Below, one piece after another: positions 43,140 to 52,810 of a stretch of DNA of 64,000 nucleotides (within the stretch, counting starts at the first letter, position 1; every line of letters starts with the position of its first letter). The position numbers and the translations under genes are program-made. Origin of the DNA: Ligilactobacillus apodemi DSM 16634 = JCM 16172 (lineage in GTDB: Bacteria; Bacillota; Bacilli; Lactobacillales; Lactobacillaceae); NCBI RefSeq assembly GCF_001434405.1, contig NZ_AZFT01000053.1:310001-374000 (forward strand), written 5' to 3'. The notes under the pieces were generated by a model that saw only the letters and a program-made list of their open reading frames with translations, was not told the origin of the DNA and searched no databases.

Positions 43140-44247
43140 AAATGAAGAACTATATTGTATTGGCTGTGGGGCTAAGATTCAACCAGATGACAAGAGCCAA
43201 CCTGGTTATACACCCAAAGCAGCGATCCAAAAGGGCTTAGAAAATAACGAACTCTATTGTCAACGTTGCTTTAGATTACGTCACTACAACGAAGTAGCCG
43301 ATGTTTCTTTGACTGATGATGATTTCTTGCGTTTATTAAATCAAATCGGCCAAACTGACGCTTTGATCGTTAATGTGGTCGATATCTTTGATTTTAATGG
43401 TTCTTTGATTCCAGGGTTACACCGTTTTGTAGGCAATAATCCCGTGCTTTTAGTAGGTAATAAAGAAGATCTTTTACCTCATTCTTTGAAACGGACGAAA
43501 ATCAAAGATTGGATGCGCCAAGAAGCCAACAAACAAGGGCTTCGTCCAGTTGATGTAGCTTTGACAAGTGCTAAGAGCGGTAAAGATCTAGAAGCTCTCT
43601 TGGAATTGATCGATAAGTACCGTGAAGGGCGCGATGTTTATGTCGTAGGGGTAACAAACGTTGGTAAGTCGACCTTGATCAACCGCATCATCAACGAAAC
43701 TACCGGTGAAAAAGATTTGATCACAACGTCGCGTTTCCCAGGAACCACGCTTGATCGTATCGAAATCCCTTTTGGTGACGGACATTACTTGATCGACACT
43801 CCAGGGATCATTCATAAGCATCAAATGGCACACTATTTATCACCAAAAGAATTACGTTTAGCTGCACCTCAAAAAGAGATCAAGCCTAAAGTTTATCAAT
43901 TAAATGAAGGTCAGACCCTATTCTTTGGGGCTTTGGCGCGTTTTGACTATATTTCAGGTGGTAAACAAGGCGTTGTAGTTTATATGGACAATAATTTAAT
44001 GACACACCGGACTAAGACGCAAAAGGCCAGCGAATTTTACGCTAAACACGCAGGAACATTATTGACACCACCAACTGAAGCTGAAATGAAAGACTTTCCT
44101 AAGCTAGTCCGCTTTGAGTTCAAGACAACTGAAAAAAGTGATCTTGTTTTTGCCGGACTTGGTTGGGTCACGGTCAAGGCTAATAGCATCGTTGCTGGCT
44201 GGGCGCCAGAAGGTGTTGCCGTTATTTTAAGAAGAGCAATGATTTAG
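43132..44247 (+). CDS. yqeH: Ribosome biogenesis GTPase YqeH
   Basis: This 371-residue circularly permuted GTPase has N-terminal zinc-binding cysteines in YCIGCG and YCQRCF. The permuted order is seen as VGNKEDLLP (G4) before GVTNVGKSTLINR (G1) and DTPGII (G3). It is needed for 30S maturation and replication control in Bacillus. It overlaps yqeG, so translation is coupled. Confidence 0.96.
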   Translation: MTENEELYCIGCGAKIQPDDKSQPGYTPKAAIQKGLENNELYCQRCFRLRHYNEVADVSLTDDDFLRLLNQIGQTDALIVNVVDIFDFNGSLIPGLHRFVGNNPVLLVGNKEDLLPHSLKRTKIKDWMRQEANKQGLRPVDVALTSAKSGKDLEALLELIDKYREGRDVYVVGVTNVGKSTLINRIINETTGEKDLITTSRFPGTTLDRIEIPFGDGHYLIDTPGIIHKHQMAHYLSPKELRLAAPQKEIKPKVYQLNEGQTLFFGALARFDYISGGKQGVVVYMDNNLMTHRTKTQKASEFYAKHAGTLLTPPTEAEMKDFPKLVRFEFKTTEKSDLVFAGLGWVTVKANSIVAGWAPEGVAVILRRAMI

Positions 44248-44264
44248 AGAGGATTTATTTTAGT

Positions 44265-44576
44265 ATGCAATTAAAGGGTAAACAAAAACGTTATTTACGT
44301 GCACAAGCACATGATATGCGCCCATTATTTCAAGTTGGAAAAGAAGGCTTAAGTGCAAATTGGTTAGCACAAATCGAAGATGCCATCGAAAAGCGTGAAT
44401 TGTTTAAAGTTAATATTTTGCAAAACGCTTTAGTTGAAGATGAAGAAGTGATCGCTTTTATCGAAGAAAATACTGATATTCAAGTAGTTCAAAAAATCGG
44501 GCATGTGTTAGTGCTCTTTAAACAAGCTAACAAGAAAGATAATCGTTCCTACTCACTTGAAGTAGCCAAATTATAG
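44265..44576 (+). CDS. yhbY: YhbY/CRS1 family ribosome-assembly RNA-binding protein
   Basis: This 103-residue CRM-domain protein has the family loop FQVGKEGLSANW. It binds pre-50S particles. It stands 17 nt after yqeH with AGAGGAT, in the same operon. Confidence 0.94.
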   Translation: MQLKGKQKRYLRAQAHDMRPLFQVGKEGLSANWLAQIEDAIEKRELFKVNILQNALVEDEEVIAFIEENTDIQVVQKIGHVLVLFKQANKKDNRSYSLEVAKL

Positions 44577-44588
44577 AGGTAAGTACTC

Positions 44589-45233
44589 ATGAGCACGACT
44601 CAAGTAACAACGATCGCTCCTAAAGTTCAAGTCGAACCCTTAGAGAACGCACCGAAAAAAAGGATCGGGATCATGGGGGGCACCTTTAATCCGCCTCATT
44701 TAGGGCATTTGATCATGGCTAAACAAGTTCAAGAACAGCTTGATCTTGATAAAGTCTTATTTATGCCTGATAACTTACCACCACACGTTGATAAAAAAAG
44801 TGCGATCGCACCGGAATATCGGCTAAAAATGGTTGAGTTAAGCATCGCTAACGAAGAAAAATTTCAACTAGAAGATCTTGAGATCAAACGTGGTGGGATC
44901 AGTTATACCTATGATACGGTCAAAGAGCTAAAGGAACTTTATCCGCACACTGATTTTTATTTTATCATCGGTGGTGATATGGTCGATTATTTACCTAAAT
45001 GGTATAAGATCGATGAACTAGTTCACATGATCCAATTTGTCAGTGTTGAGCGAAAAGGTTATGAAAAAAAGAGTGATTATCCGCTTATTTGGGTCGATGT
45101 TCCGCGAATCGATATTAGCTCATCAATGATTCGTGACAAGATCGCCCAACAAAAATCGATCAAATATTTAGTAACTACCGAAGTTGAAAAATATATCAAA
45201 CAAGAAGGTCTCTATCATGACACAAACAGTTGA
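44589..45233 (+). CDS. nadD: Nicotinate-nucleotide adenylyltransferase
   Basis: This 214-residue enzyme of NAD synthesis has the nucleotidyltransferase motif GGTFNPPHLGHL and the C-terminal ISSSMIRDKI. Compared with usual NadD it carries an N-terminal extension of about 25 residues before KKRIGIMGGTF. AGAGGTAAG supports the given start. It converts nicotinate mononucleotide to deamido-NAD. Its end overlaps yqeK by 17 nt. Confidence 0.96.
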   Translation: MSTTQVTTIAPKVQVEPLENAPKKRIGIMGGTFNPPHLGHLIMAKQVQEQLDLDKVLFMPDNLPPHVDKKSAIAPEYRLKMVELSIANEEKFQLEDLEIKRGGISYTYDTVKELKELYPHTDFYFIIGGDMVDYLPKWYKIDELVHMIQFVSVERKGYEKKSDYPLIWVDVPRIDISSSMIRDKIAQQKSIKYLVTTEVEKYIKQEGLYHDTNS

Positions 45234-45813
45234 ATATCAAAAGCATTATTACCCAGGCACACGCGAAGAATTAGTTGCCAAAGTTAAAGCACAAGTAAGT
45301 CAAAAACGCTTTGACCATATTTTAGGGGTCGAACAAGCTGCTATTGAACTTGCTAAAGCTAATAACTTTGACGTCGAAGCAGCTAGTGTGGCAGCCTTAG
45401 TTCATGATTATGCAAAAGAGCGCAGCGCCGAAGAATTTTGTAACGTGATCAAAGCAAAGGGACTTGCTCCCGATCTATTGAATTGGAACAATTTTATTTG
45501 GCATGGAGTCGTGGGTGCAGAGATCATTAAAGATGAATTGAAGATCACCGATGACACGATTTTAAATGCGGTGCGTCATCATACCGTGGGGGCACCACAA
45601 ATGTCGACTCTGGATCAAATCGTTTATGTTGCTGATTTTATTGAAGCTGGACGTGATTTTCCGGGGGTATCAGAAGCACGTGAAATTGCTGCTAAAGACC
45701 TAACTGCAGCCGTTTCCTTTGAGACAAAACACACCTTACTTTATTTATTAAATGGCAATAAAACGATTTATCCCGCTGCAATCTTAACGTATAATGCTTA
45801 CGTTGCTAAATAA
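45217..45813 (+). CDS. yqeK: YqeK, HD-domain Ap4A hydrolase
   Basis: The product is 198 residues from ATG 45217, supported by GAAGG 8 nt upstream. The HD superfamily metal site is in LVHDYAKERS, with HGVVGAEI and RHHTVG. Recent work on the family shows symmetric Ap4A cleavage. Its usual neighbours nadD and rsfS flank it. Confidence 0.93.
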   Translation: MTQTVEYQKHYYPGTREELVAKVKAQVSQKRFDHILGVEQAAIELAKANNFDVEAASVAALVHDYAKERSAEEFCNVIKAKGLAPDLLNWNNFIWHGVVGAEIIKDELKITDDTILNAVRHHTVGAPQMSTLDQIVYVADFIEAGRDFPGVSEAREIAAKDLTAAVSFETKHTLLYLLNGNKTIYPAAILTYNAYVAK

Positions 45814-45837
45814 AACACAGTACGAAGGAGAAATTTA

Positions 45838-46194
45838 ATGAATAGTCAAGAATTATTAGAATTAGTTGTAAAAGCTGCTGACAGCAAGCGGGCTGAAGAA
45901 ATTGTAGCTTTAGACGTCGAAAATGTCAGCTTATTAGCTGATTACTTTGTGATCATGCAAGGTGGTTCTGAACGTCAAGTTAAGGCGATCACCGAAGCAA
46001 TCGTTGAAAAAATGCATGAAACACACCAAGATATCAAGAGTGTTGAAGGTAAAGATGGCGCTAACTGGATCTTATTAGATCTAGGTGATGTGATCGTTCA
46101 TGTCTTTAAAGAAGAAACACGCCAATTTTACAACTTAGAAAAATTATGGTCTGATGCACCACTAGTTGATATCAGCGCTTGGGTCAAAGATTAA
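45838..46194 (+). CDS. rsfS: Ribosome silencing factor RsfS
   Basis: This 118-residue Iojap-family protein has LADYFVIMQGGSERQVKAI and DGANWILLDLGDVIVHVF. It binds ribosomal protein L14 and blocks subunit joining under starvation. GAAGGAG precedes the ATG. Confidence 0.97.
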   Translation: MNSQELLELVVKAADSKRAEEIVALDVENVSLLADYFVIMQGGSERQVKAITEAIVEKMHETHQDIKSVEGKDGANWILLDLGDVIVHVFKEETRQFYNLEKLWSDAPLVDISAWVKD

Positions 46195-46195
46195 G

Positions 46196-46930
46196 ATGAT
46201 TTATTCAAGTTTTGCCAAGCTCTATGATGAGTTGATGGATCCAACAATGTATGATCAATGGCTTGAATTTGTGAACCAAGAGCTTGACCCAACAGAAGGT
46301 GAAGTTTTAGATTTAGCCTGTGGGGCAGGGCGTTTAGCCGTCATGATGGCTAAAGCGGGTTACCGAGTTAGTGGGGTCGATTTATCAGAAGAAATGCTCT
46401 CACTAGCTGAAATGCACGCGCGTGAAGCTAACTTGGAGCTTGCATTTATGCAAGGTAATATGCTTGATCTTTCAGAACTGGCAACTTTTAGTGCCATTAC
46501 GTGTTTTGCCGATTCCTTTTGTTATTTAAAAGATGAAGCCCAACTTTTGCAAGCTTTTAATGAGGTTTATAACCATTTAGAAGCTGATGGCAAGTTTATC
46601 TTTGATGTGATCACGCCTTATCAAACAGATGAGATCTATCCAGGGTATATGTATAACTATACGGATGAAACCCAAGCCTTTATTTGGTCAAGTTTTGCCG
46701 ATGATTTTGAACATAGCGCTGTTCATGAGCTCACATTTTTTGTGTGGAATGAAACCTTGCAAAGTTATGAACGGGTCAGTGAGGTCCATCATGAACGCAC
46801 CTATGAGCTGGAAAAATATTTAGCATTACTAGCAAAAGCAGGTTTTAAAAATATTCAAGTCAGTGCCGATTTTGGCAAAGCGGTTCCTGATGAGAAAACG
46901 ACGCGTTGGTTCTTTAGTTGTCAAAAGTAA
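46196..46930 (+). CDS. Class I SAM-dependent methyltransferase (YqeM-like)
   Basis: The product is 244 residues from ATG 46196, adjacent to the rsfS stop. The SAM-binding motif VLDLACGAGRLAVMMAKAGY is followed by GVDLSEEML. This gene sits at this place in many Firmicutes (B. subtilis yqeM). The substrate is unknown. The start is by translational coupling, without a strong ribosome site. Confidence 0.9.
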   Translation: MIYSSFAKLYDELMDPTMYDQWLEFVNQELDPTEGEVLDLACGAGRLAVMMAKAGYRVSGVDLSEEMLSLAEMHAREANLELAFMQGNMLDLSELATFSAITCFADSFCYLKDEAQLLQAFNEVYNHLEADGKFIFDVITPYQTDEIYPGYMYNYTDETQAFIWSSFADDFEHSAVHELTFFVWNETLQSYERVSEVHHERTYELEKYLALLAKAGFKNIQVSADFGKAVPDEKTTRWFFSCQK

Positions 46931-46944
46931 GGTAGGAGATCACG

Positions 46945-48093
46945 ATGCCAGTAGCAGGAATCATTGCAGAATATAATCCATTTCATAACGGGCATTTATA
47001 TCAAATAAAAGCGGTCAAAGAAGCTATGCCTGACACACCGATCGTAGTTGCGATGAGTGGTAATTTCTTGCAACGCGGAGAACCGGCATGTCTAGATAAA
47101 TGGACCAGAGCAAAGTTGGCCTTGCAAAATGGTGCTGATCTAGTCGTGGAAATGCCGGTCAGTGCTTGTGTGCAACCAGCTGATCGTTTTGCCTTTAATG
47201 GTGTACAAATTTTAGCCTCTTTAGGGGTGAGTGATTTATTTTTTGGCGCAGAACACGCTGAATATGATTTTGCAAAATTTGCACGTTTAGTCAAAGAAGC
47301 CCATGGCGAGTTTAAGACATATAATGAATCTTATGCAGCTACTTTTCAAAAGGCTGTGACTGAAAAAATCGGCCACCCAGTCGATAGTCCCAATGATTTG
47401 TTGGGCTTGGCTTATGCTAAAGCTAACCTAAATTTAGGTGAACCGTTAAAGCTTCACCCGATCCAACGTAAACAAGCGGGTTATCATGATCTGATCCTAA
47501 AAAAAGGGACGATCGCCAGTGCTTCAGCGATCAGAAGCCATTACGCTAAGGGCGAACGTGCAACTTTGACACAGTATTTGCCCCAAGAAAGTGCTCAAGC
47601 TCTACGTACCCAAAAATTATTGTATTGGGATGATTTTTTCCCGTATTTAAAATATAAGCTCTTAGCATCATCACCAGAAGAATTGCAAAATATTTACGGG
47701 ATGGCAGAAGGAATTGAGTACCGATTAAAAGATCAATTAGAACGAGCTAAGCCCACAGTGACATTTGATGAATGGCTCAAAGCGGTGAAGACTAAACGTT
47801 TTACGTATACACGTCTTTCCCGGTTAGCTTGTGCAATTTTACTCAATTTAACGCCTAAAGAAGTGGCGGAGTATAATGAGCAACCTTATTTACGGATCTT
47901 AGGGTTTGATCAAGCTGGCCAAGAAGTTTTGCGCCAAGCGAAAAAAACAAGTACTTGCGAATTGATCGCTAAAGTTTCACAAGATGATAAGAATAAAGCA
48001 TATCGCGTTGATTATCGTGCAGGAAAAATATATCAGTTACAAAATATGTTCGAGCAGGACTTAAAAAGGGCGCCAATACGCATTTTCTCGTAG
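46945..48093 (+). CDS. tmcAL: tRNA(Met) cytidine acetate ligase TmcAL
   Basis: This 382-residue HIGH-type nucleotidyltransferase begins AGIIAEYNPFHNGHLYQI, with MSGNFLQRGEPACLDKW, both typical of YlbM/TmcAL. It makes acetyl-AMP and acetylates the wobble cytidine of elongator tRNA-Met. It lies 14 nt after the methyltransferase with GGTAGGAGA. Confidence 0.93.
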   Translation: MPVAGIIAEYNPFHNGHLYQIKAVKEAMPDTPIVVAMSGNFLQRGEPACLDKWTRAKLALQNGADLVVEMPVSACVQPADRFAFNGVQILASLGVSDLFFGAEHAEYDFAKFARLVKEAHGEFKTYNESYAATFQKAVTEKIGHPVDSPNDLLGLAYAKANLNLGEPLKLHPIQRKQAGYHDLILKKGTIASASAIRSHYAKGERATLTQYLPQESAQALRTQKLLYWDDFFPYLKYKLLASSPEELQNIYGMAEGIEYRLKDQLERAKPTVTFDEWLKAVKTKRFTYTRLSRLACAILLNLTPKEVAEYNEQPYLRILGFDQAGQEVLRQAKKTSTCELIAKVSQDDKNKAYRVDYRAGKIYQLQNMFEQDLKRAPIRIFS

Positions 48094-48111
48094 GGTGTCA
48101 AGGAAAAAGCA

Positions 48112-48140
48112 TTGACAAAGCTTTTTAAAGCAAGTATAAT
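48112..48140 (+). promoter_or_regulatory. Promoter of the yceD-rpmF pair
   Basis: A TTGACA -35 box (48112-48117), a 17-nt spacer and a TATAAT -10 box (48135-48140) are both full consensus. Confidence 0.9.
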
Positions 48141-48169
48141 CAATTTTGTTGCATTAGGAGGAATATAGC

Positions 48170-48718
48170 ATGAAATGGTCATTAAATGAATTGCGCCAAA
48201 CTGCTGATGAACCGTTGATGTTTGAAGAAACTTTAGATCTTAAAGAATCTTTGAAACAACGGCGTCCAGATATTTTGGATGTATCCGATGTTTTAGTCAA
48301 AGGCATCTTTTCGGTCGACGAATTAGGTGTCTTAGGCTATGCCAAAGTTAAAGTAAAGATCGTCTTACCGTCGTCGCGTTCACTTGAACCGGCTGAGTTA
48401 GATTTAAACTTTGATTTTACAGAACATTATGTCAGCTATCATGAGCGCGATTTATCACGTTTTGAGGATACAGATGTTGTGATCGTTTTAGAAAATGATA
48501 TTTTAGACTTAAACAGCGTGATCGAAGACAATATTTTGTTACAAATTCCGATGCAGGTTTTAACTGATGCTGAGCAACAAGATGAAGCTACAATGCCCGA
48601 AGGTGGCGATTGGAATGTCGTCAGTGAAGGCCAGTTAAAGAAGATGCAAAAAGATGAAAATGGGATTGATCCACGTTTAGCAAAATTGCAGGATTTTTTC
48701 AAAAATTCGCAAGATTAG
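48170..48718 (+). CDS. YceD/DUF177 family protein
   Basis: This 182-residue protein has the acidic DUF177 region. The family is conserved upstream of rpmF across bacteria and is linked to 23S rRNA metabolism. AGGAGG precedes the ATG. It shares a consensus promoter with rpmF. Confidence 0.92.
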   Translation: MKWSLNELRQTADEPLMFEETLDLKESLKQRRPDILDVSDVLVKGIFSVDELGVLGYAKVKVKIVLPSSRSLEPAELDLNFDFTEHYVSYHERDLSRFEDTDVVIVLENDILDLNSVIEDNILLQIPMQVLTDAEQQDEATMPEGGDWNVVSEGQLKKMQKDENGIDPRLAKLQDFFKNSQD

Positions 48719-48792
48719 TTGCAAAAGTGATGAATAACAAGTAAAATTCTTTTTGTTGAATATTTTCAAAATTTTAAAGGAGGTGTTTCTCG

Positions 48793-48969
48793 ATGGCTGT
48801 ACCAGCACGTAAAACATCTAAGACACGTAAGAGATTACGTCGTACACACTACAAATTGTCAGTACCTGGCATGAGCGCTTGCCCTAACTGTGGTGAATTG
48901 AGAAAGTCACACCATGTTTGCCCATCTTGCGGTTTCTACGGTGACAAAGAAGTTGTAAAAACTAAATAA
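48793..48969 (+). CDS. rpmF: 50S ribosomal protein L32
   Basis: The 58-residue protein reads [17 protein letters not shown], with a zinc-type CPNCG...CPSCG cysteine set that marks the zinc-binding form. AGGAGGTG precedes the ATG. It is a structural large-subunit protein. Confidence 0.98.
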   Translation: MAVPARKTSKTRKRLRRTHYKLSVPGMSACPNCGELRKSHHVCPSCGFYGDKEVVKTK

Positions 48970-49023
48970 TGCAAGTTAATTACTGATATGGGACCATGGC
49001 CCTATTAGTTTTTGCTTGAAAGT

Positions 49024-49059
49024 ACGCCCCCGATCTGCGGATCGTGGGGCGTTTCTTTA
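49024..49059 (+). terminator. Terminator after rpmF
   Basis: The arms ACGCCCCCGATC and GATCGTGGGGCGT with a short loop are followed by TTTCTTT. Confidence 0.85.
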
Positions 49060-49132
49060 TTGAAAGGCAAAAGCACACTAAAAGAGAAATCTATGGTAGA
49101 ATTAAATTTAAATGATTAACGGAGGTTTTTTT

Positions 49133-49717
49133 ATGGACGTCCATAATGTTGAATTAACGATCAGTGCGGTCGATCCAGCCCAATATCCTGCTGAAGGCTA
49201 TCCTGAAATTGCTTTGTCGGGTCGTTCTAATGTGGGAAAGTCATCCTTGATAAATACTTTGATCAACCGTAAAAATTATGCCCGAACATCAAGCCAACCA
49301 GGGAAGACACAGACGCTTAATTTTTATAATATTGAAGATGAGCTATATTTTGTCGACGTTCCAGGTTACGGTTATGCTAAAGTTTCTAAAAAAGACCGTG
49401 AGAAGTGGGGCAAAATGATCGAAAAATATTTTGAAACTCGCTCAGAGCTTAGGGGTGTGATCTCGCTTGTCGATGCGCGTCATGAGCCAACTGAACTTGA
49501 TTGCCAAATGATCGAGTTTTTACATTATTATAATTTACCGATTTTAGTCGTTGGTACTAAGATCGATAAAATTGCCCGTGGTAAGTGGAATAAGAGTGAG
49601 AGTATCATTCGCAAGAAATTAAAACTATATCCTGAAGATGAAGTGGTGCTCTTTTCTGCTGTCACAAAAACGGGCAAGGATCAGGTCTGGGAGTGGATCG
49701 AAAAACATACTAATTAA
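49133..49717 (+). CDS. engB: Ribosome biogenesis GTPase EngB (YsxC/YihA)
   Basis: The product is 194 residues from ATG 49133, supported by GGAGG; the in-frame ATG at 49112 lies before that site. G-motifs are [14 protein letters not shown] (G1), DVPGYGYAK (G3) and GTKIDK (G4). It is essential for 50S assembly. Confidence 0.96.
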   Translation: MDVHNVELTISAVDPAQYPAEGYPEIALSGRSNVGKSSLINTLINRKNYARTSSQPGKTQTLNFYNIEDELYFVDVPGYGYAKVSKKDREKWGKMIEKYFETRSELRGVISLVDARHEPTELDCQMIEFLHYYNLPILVVGTKIDKIARGKWNKSESIIRKKLKLYPEDEVVLFSAVTKTGKDQVWEWIEKHTN

Positions 49718-49734
49718 TTAGGGGGAACATCTAG

Positions 49735-50034
49735 ATGGAATTTAACGAGTATCAACAAGCAGCTAACCGTACTTTATATGGAAATGAACAAGTTTTGACC
49801 AATTGTGCCCTTGGTCTAGCAGGTGAAAGTGGACAATTGATCGATTTAGTTAAAGATTATACTTTTAAGGGCAAAGATCTTGACCGGCAAAAGTTGATCA
49901 CCGAAATGGGCGATGTTTTGTGGTATCTTTCGCAAATCGCTCAATGGGCGGACATTCCATTTGATGAAGTAGCAAAAGATAATATTGATACGTTAAACCG
50001 TCGCTATCCAAATGGTTTTACACCTAATGCATAG
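49735..50034 (+). CDS. MazG-like nucleotide pyrophosphohydrolase
   Basis: This 99-residue all-alpha NTP pyrophosphatase has the ExxE...ExxD metal motif in GLAGESGQLIDLVKDY and ITEMGDVLWYLS. It probably hydrolyses non-canonical or excess nucleotides. It follows engB by 17 nt behind AGGGGGAA. Confidence 0.88.
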   Translation: MEFNEYQQAANRTLYGNEQVLTNCALGLAGESGQLIDLVKDYTFKGKDLDRQKLITEMGDVLWYLSQIAQWADIPFDEVAKDNIDTLNRRYPNGFTPNA

Positions 50035-50037
50035 TAT

Positions 50038-50070
50038 AAAAAAGGAACGTACGAAGCGCTCCCTTTTTTA
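50038..50070. terminator. Bidirectional terminator between convergent genes
   Basis: AAAAAAGG and CCTTTTTT form the stem ends around a partly paired centre. It serves the MazG-like gene and the minus-strand small gene. Confidence 0.65.
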
Positions 50071-50080
50071 TTATCCAAAA

Positions 50081-50218
50081 TTATTTGCCTTTTTTCTTAT
50101 CTTTATCTTCTTTTTTAGGATCAGATTTTTCTTCTTCTTTGCTTTTTTTGTTGGGCTCAATTGCAAATTTACTGAAAAGATCATCAAGATCGGTCGTTTG
50201 ATTGATTTTTAGACCCAT
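50081..50218 (-). CDS. Small highly charged protein (SPJ_0845-like, 45 aa)
   Basis: The minus-strand gene starts at ATG 50218 with GTAGGGAT upstream and ends TAA. It reads MGLKINQTTDLDDLFSKFAI, then a Lys/Glu/Asp tail. This pattern matches a short protein conserved in Lactobacillales with no known function. It converges on the MazG-like gene. Confidence 0.7.
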   Translation of the reverse strand: MGLKINQTTDLDDLFSKFAIEPNKKSKEEEKSDPKKEDKDKKKGK

Positions 50219-50329
50219 GGTTAATCCCTACTTTCTTGAATTTATCCTTAGAATACCAGTTATAAAGTGTTTTTTCAAATAGAATATATTCAAGATAAAC
50301 TGTATAAAAATAAATTTGATAAATAAATA

Positions 50330-50358
50330 TTGCATAAATAATCTTTACCGGGTATAAT
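50330..50358 (+). promoter_or_regulatory. Promoter of the glutamine-type ABC operon
   Basis: A TTGCAT -35 box (50330-50335), a 17-nt spacer and a TATAAT -10 box (50353-50358) stand before the transporter gene. Confidence 0.8.
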
Positions 50359-50402
50359 ATTCATAAATTATTAAAAAACATTAAACAAAGGAGTTATTAG
50401 GC

Positions 50403-51872
50403 ATGAGCAAATTAAAGAGATTATTTTTGGTCTGCACTTTAATGTTTGCAGTGTTCTTTTCCATTGAACAGGTAAGCGTTAAAGCGGATTCGACTGATAA
50501 TTCAGTGGAACAGATCAAAAAAAGTGGTAAATTAGTTGTCGGAACTAGCGCTGATTACCCACCATATGAATTTACCGTTAAAGAAAACGGGCAAACAAAA
50601 TATGTTGGGATCGATATTGAGATCGCTAAACAATTGGCGAAAAATTTAGGTGTTAAACTTGAGATCAAAAACATGTCATTTGATTCATTATTGGTAGCCT
50701 TAGAGTCACATAAAGTTGATGCAATTATTTCTGCGATGAGTCCAACCGATGAACGAAAAAAGAGTGTTGATTTCTCAAATATTTACTACACTGGTAAGCA
50801 ATATATGCTGATCAATAAAAAAGATGCCAGCAAGTATAAAACATTATCTGATTTTAAAAATGCTACGGTCGGTGCCCAAAAAGGTTCGATCCAATATGAA
50901 TTAGTCCAAGAGCAATTATCAAGTAGTACTTTAAAGGGCCTTTCAAAGTTAAGTGACCTTGTGATCGCCCTTCAATCAGGTAAAGTTAACGGGATCGTAA
51001 TGGAAGAACCAACAGCTAAAGCTTATGCAGCTAATAATAGTCAGCTAGTTGCAATTGATCCAGGATTTACTGAATCTAGCGGTGAAAATGGCTCAGCGAT
51101 TGCTTTTGCGAAAAATTCACCCGCCTTGGTTGCAGTAGCAAATAAGACGATCGCACAGATCAAAAAACAAGATTTGATCAACAAGAAATATATCCCCCAA
51201 GCAGCTAAATATATGTCAACAAGTACCAAAAACAATACTATGTGGAGTTATTGGACTTACTTTGCTAAAGGGATCGAATATACTTTGATCATCACGATAG
51301 CAGGGGTCTTCTTTGGTTTTATTTTAGGGACATTCCTTTCATTGATGCGTCTTTCAGAAAGCAAGTTGCTTCACAGTGTAGCTGTTTGCTATATTGAATT
51401 TGTCAGAGGAACACCATTGATGGTGCAAGTAATGTTTGTCTACTTTGGAATCGGGGCGGTGATTCAATCCTTACCAGCACTTACCGCAGGGATCATTGCA
51501 GTTTCGCTTAATTCAGCAGCTTATATTGCAGAAGTTATCAGATCTGGGATCGAATCTATTCCAGTTGGTCAAACTGAAGCAGCTCGTTCATTAGGGATGA
51601 GTAAACAAGAAACCTATCGTTACGTTGTGATTCCTCAAGCATTGAAGAATATTTGGCCTGCGTTAGGAAATGAATTTGTAACATTGATCAAGGAAAGCTC
51701 GATCGTTTCGATCATTGGGGTCAGCGATTTGATGTATCAGACCCAATTGGTTCAATCAGCAACTTATAAAGGGGTTCTACCACTCTTTATCGCAATGTTG
51801 ATCTACTTTGTAATGACATTTGGACTTTCCAAGTTGCTCAACTTATTTGAAAGGAAGTTAAACCATGGATAA
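50403..51872 (+). CDS. glnP: Glutamine-type ABC transporter, fused binding protein and permease
   Basis: This 489-residue fusion has a signal peptide at 1-30, a solute-binding domain to about 270 ([31 protein letters not shown]), then a five-helix permease with the EAA loop [18 protein letters not shown]. The fused layout is the GlnP type of Lactobacillales, which imports glutamine, glutamate or related amino acids. It overlaps glnQ by 8 nt. Confidence 0.93.
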   Translation: MSKLKRLFLVCTLMFAVFFSIEQVSVKADSTDNSVEQIKKSGKLVVGTSADYPPYEFTVKENGQTKYVGIDIEIAKQLAKNLGVKLEIKNMSFDSLLVALESHKVDAIISAMSPTDERKKSVDFSNIYYTGKQYMLINKKDASKYKTLSDFKNATVGAQKGSIQYELVQEQLSSSTLKGLSKLSDLVIALQSGKVNGIVMEEPTAKAYAANNSQLVAIDPGFTESSGENGSAIAFAKNSPALVAVANKTIAQIKKQDLINKKYIPQAAKYMSTSTKNNTMWSYWTYFAKGIEYTLIITIAGVFFGFILGTFLSLMRLSESKLLHSVAVCYIEFVRGTPLMVQVMFVYFGIGAVIQSLPALTAGIIAVSLNSAAYIAEVIRSGIESIPVGQTEAARSLGMSKQETYRYVVIPQALKNIWPALGNEFVTLIKESSIVSIIGVSDLMYQTQLVQSATYKGVLPLFIAMLIYFVMTFGLSKLLNLFERKLNHG

Positions 51873-52599
51873 TATGCTTGAAATCAAGAATTTGAAAAAG
51901 ACTTTTGGTAAAAATGAAGTTTTAAAAGATATTACTGAAAATGTAGAAAAAGGCCAAGTTATCTGTGTGATCGGTCCTTCTGGTTCAGGTAAGAGTACCT
52001 TTTTACGGTGTTTAAATGTGTTGGAACAACCAACTAGTGGCAAGATCATTTTTGATGGTCAAGATTTAGCTCATATTTCTGAAAAAGAATTGAATGTTTT
52101 ACGGGAAAAAATGGGCATGGTTTTCCAAGGGTTTAATCTCTTTCCTAATATGAGTGTTCTTGAAAATATTAAGTTGGCTCCAATGAAAGTTAAAAAAGTG
52201 AGCGCAGAAGAAGCGGAAAAACGGGGCAAAGAATTACTCGATCGAGTTGGCTTATTAGATAAAGCTGATCAATATCCAGATAGTCTTTCTGGGGGACAAA
52301 AGCAACGGGTGGCAATTGCACGTGCTTTAGCAATGGATCCAGAAGTGATCTTATTTGATGAACCAACTTCAGCTTTAGACCCGGAAATGGTCGGTGAAGT
52401 TTTAAAAGTTATGCAAGATCTAGCCGATAGTGGCATGACAATGGTCGTGGTAACTCACGAAATGGGCTTTGCGCGTGAAGTGGCTGATGAAGTTTGGTTT
52501 ATGGCAGATGGCTATATTCAAGAAATTGGTAAGCCAGAAGAAATTTTTGAACATCCTAAATCTGAACGGGCTAAAGATTTCTTAGCAAAAGTCTTATAA
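51865..52599 (+). CDS. glnQ: Amino acid ABC transporter ATP-binding protein
   Basis: This 244-residue ATPase has Walker [10 protein letters not shown], signature LSGGQKQR, Walker [13 protein letters not shown] and H-loop VVTHEM. It energises the fused binding protein/permease upstream, which it overlaps. GGAAG precedes the ATG. Confidence 0.96.
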   Translation: MDNMLEIKNLKKTFGKNEVLKDITENVEKGQVICVIGPSGSGKSTFLRCLNVLEQPTSGKIIFDGQDLAHISEKELNVLREKMGMVFQGFNLFPNMSVLENIKLAPMKVKKVSAEEAEKRGKELLDRVGLLDKADQYPDSLSGGQKQRVAIARALAMDPEVILFDEPTSALDPEMVGEVLKVMQDLADSGMTMVVVTHEMGFAREVADEVWFMADGYIQEIGKPEEIFEHPKSERAKDFLAKVL

Positions 52600-52632
52600 A
52601 AATAAATTAATTTTTTCTGTCTAAGAAGAGTT

Positions 52633-52674
52633 AAAGACTAATTATGATGTGAAAGTCGTAGTTAGTCTTTTTTG
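52633..52674 (+). terminator. Terminator after glnPQ
   Basis: The arms AAGACTAA and TTAGTCTT with a long, partly paired loop are followed by TTTT. Confidence 0.7.
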
Positions 52675-52725
52675 TATCTTATAATCAGTATTAAATCAAT
52701 GAACTGAAGAAATTTTATAAAAACA

Positions 52726-52756
52726 AAACATTTGTTCAATTTTTGAGCAAACGTTT
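52726..52756. promoter_or_regulatory. Imperfect palindrome upstream of uvrC
   Basis: The arms AAACATTTGTTCAA and TTGAGCAAACGTTT (12 of 14 positions complementary) flank TTT. It lies just upstream of a TATAAT box (52771-52776), a position suited to repression. It does not match the Gram-positive LexA box GAAC-N4-GTTC. Confidence 0.45.
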
Positions 52757-52810
52757 TGATGATTTTTGCGGTATAATTAAGGTAGAAGTTGGGAAAGGAA
52801 TCAAGAAAAG

